From NCBI GenBank assembly GCA_009885445.1, contig VFKQ01000404.1, positions 1 through 5,842 on the forward strand: 5,842 nucleotides of DNA, in the 5' to 3' direction. The notes beneath the pieces are model-generated. The model did no database searches and was not told where the DNA came from. It saw nothing but the letters and a program-made list of their open reading frames with translations. Numbering within the stretch: position 1 is the first letter of the stretch; each line of letters starts with the position of its first letter. Shown here in pieces: positions 5,733 through 5,842 of this stretch. A program made the translations under genes and the position numbers. Origin of the DNA: Anaerolineaceae bacterium. GTDB lineage: Bacteria; Chloroflexota; Anaerolineae; Anaerolineales; Villigracilaceae.

Positions 5733-5821
5733 ATTTTGCCACTTTTTACGGCCGCGCTTCAACGTAAATCTGATATATTTATTTTTGCTTCTCTTGCGTA
5801 CATTTTGCCGTAGTTTACGGC
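5733..5821. repeat. Imperfect 20-bp direct repeat upstream of ligA
   Basis: Positions 5733-5752 and 5802-5821 both read ATTTTGCC, four variable bases, TTTACGGC, so 16 of 20 positions match; the copies are 69 bp apart. The second copy contains a perfect hairpin, GCCGTA (5807-5812) and TACGGC (5816-5821), with a 3-nt loop. An inverted half-copy, CGTAAA, lies at 5763-5768. The conserved-ends, variable-centre form suits a protein-binding site. The surrounding 5597-5732 contains no gene I can support and no other clear signal. Confidence 0.5.
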
Positions 5822-5842
5822 TGGTTTGTCATCCTATTTGCA

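Noticed and set aside
5733..5821. Possible two-unit CRISPR array
   Set aside because: Repeats are only 20 bp with four central mismatches, there are just two copies, and no cas gene is present.

Overview
The window is about half to slightly more than half G+C and carries five protein genes. The best guess at the source is a Chloroflexota bacterium, possibly of the Anaerolineae. This rests on three things. The ABC exporter has a long N-terminal extension of the M-H-x-G-G-W-F-S type, which I associate with exporters of that phylum. Non-coding DNA, and even coding DNA, is littered with 7- and 8-bp period tandem repeats. A chromosomal palindromic repeat of the 'CGTCATTGCGAGG' kind is present. No rRNA or ribosomal protein is here to confirm the assignment.

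Layout, left to right. Positions 1-141 hold a nested palindromic repeat element. Positions 142-259 are non-coding, with a weak inverted repeat. Positions 260-2251 (minus) encode a fused membrane/ATPase ABC exporter half-transporter with an unusual insertion of about 60 residues between the A-loop and Walker A. Positions 2252-2481 are a divergent regulatory region: the exporter's probable promoter and long leader (two octamer arrays and a perfect 15-bp stem) lie on one side, and the TATAAT box and strong ribosome binding site of a small membrane protein lie on the other. That protein (2482-2817, plus, 111 aa) is not recognised. Positions 2842-3472 (minus) encode a nucleotidyltransferase/HEPN pair of the MntA-HepT (type VII) toxin-antitoxin kind, with the two genes overlapping by 14 bp. 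Positions 3496-5562 (minus) encode NAD+-dependent DNA ligase LigA, complete with all domains. Positions 5563-5842 are non-coding upstream DNA with a direct repeat near the window end.

On the minus strand, ligA, the nucleotidyltransferase gene and the HEPN gene lie head to tail (23 bp, then a 14-bp overlap), so they may be co-transcribed from the ligA promoter. ligA has a perfect TATAAT box ending only 7 nt before its ATG and no ribosome binding site, which suggests a leaderless message. The small membrane protein gene runs into the HEPN gene tail to tail with only 24 bp between the stops.

The most interesting signal is not a new gene system. It is the way heptamer repeats have entered the essential gene ligA without breaking the frame. 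One array adds about 20 residues inside the adenylation domain, and a second forms the linker before the BRCT domain. I found no CRISPR array, tRNA, rRNA, transposase or phage gene.
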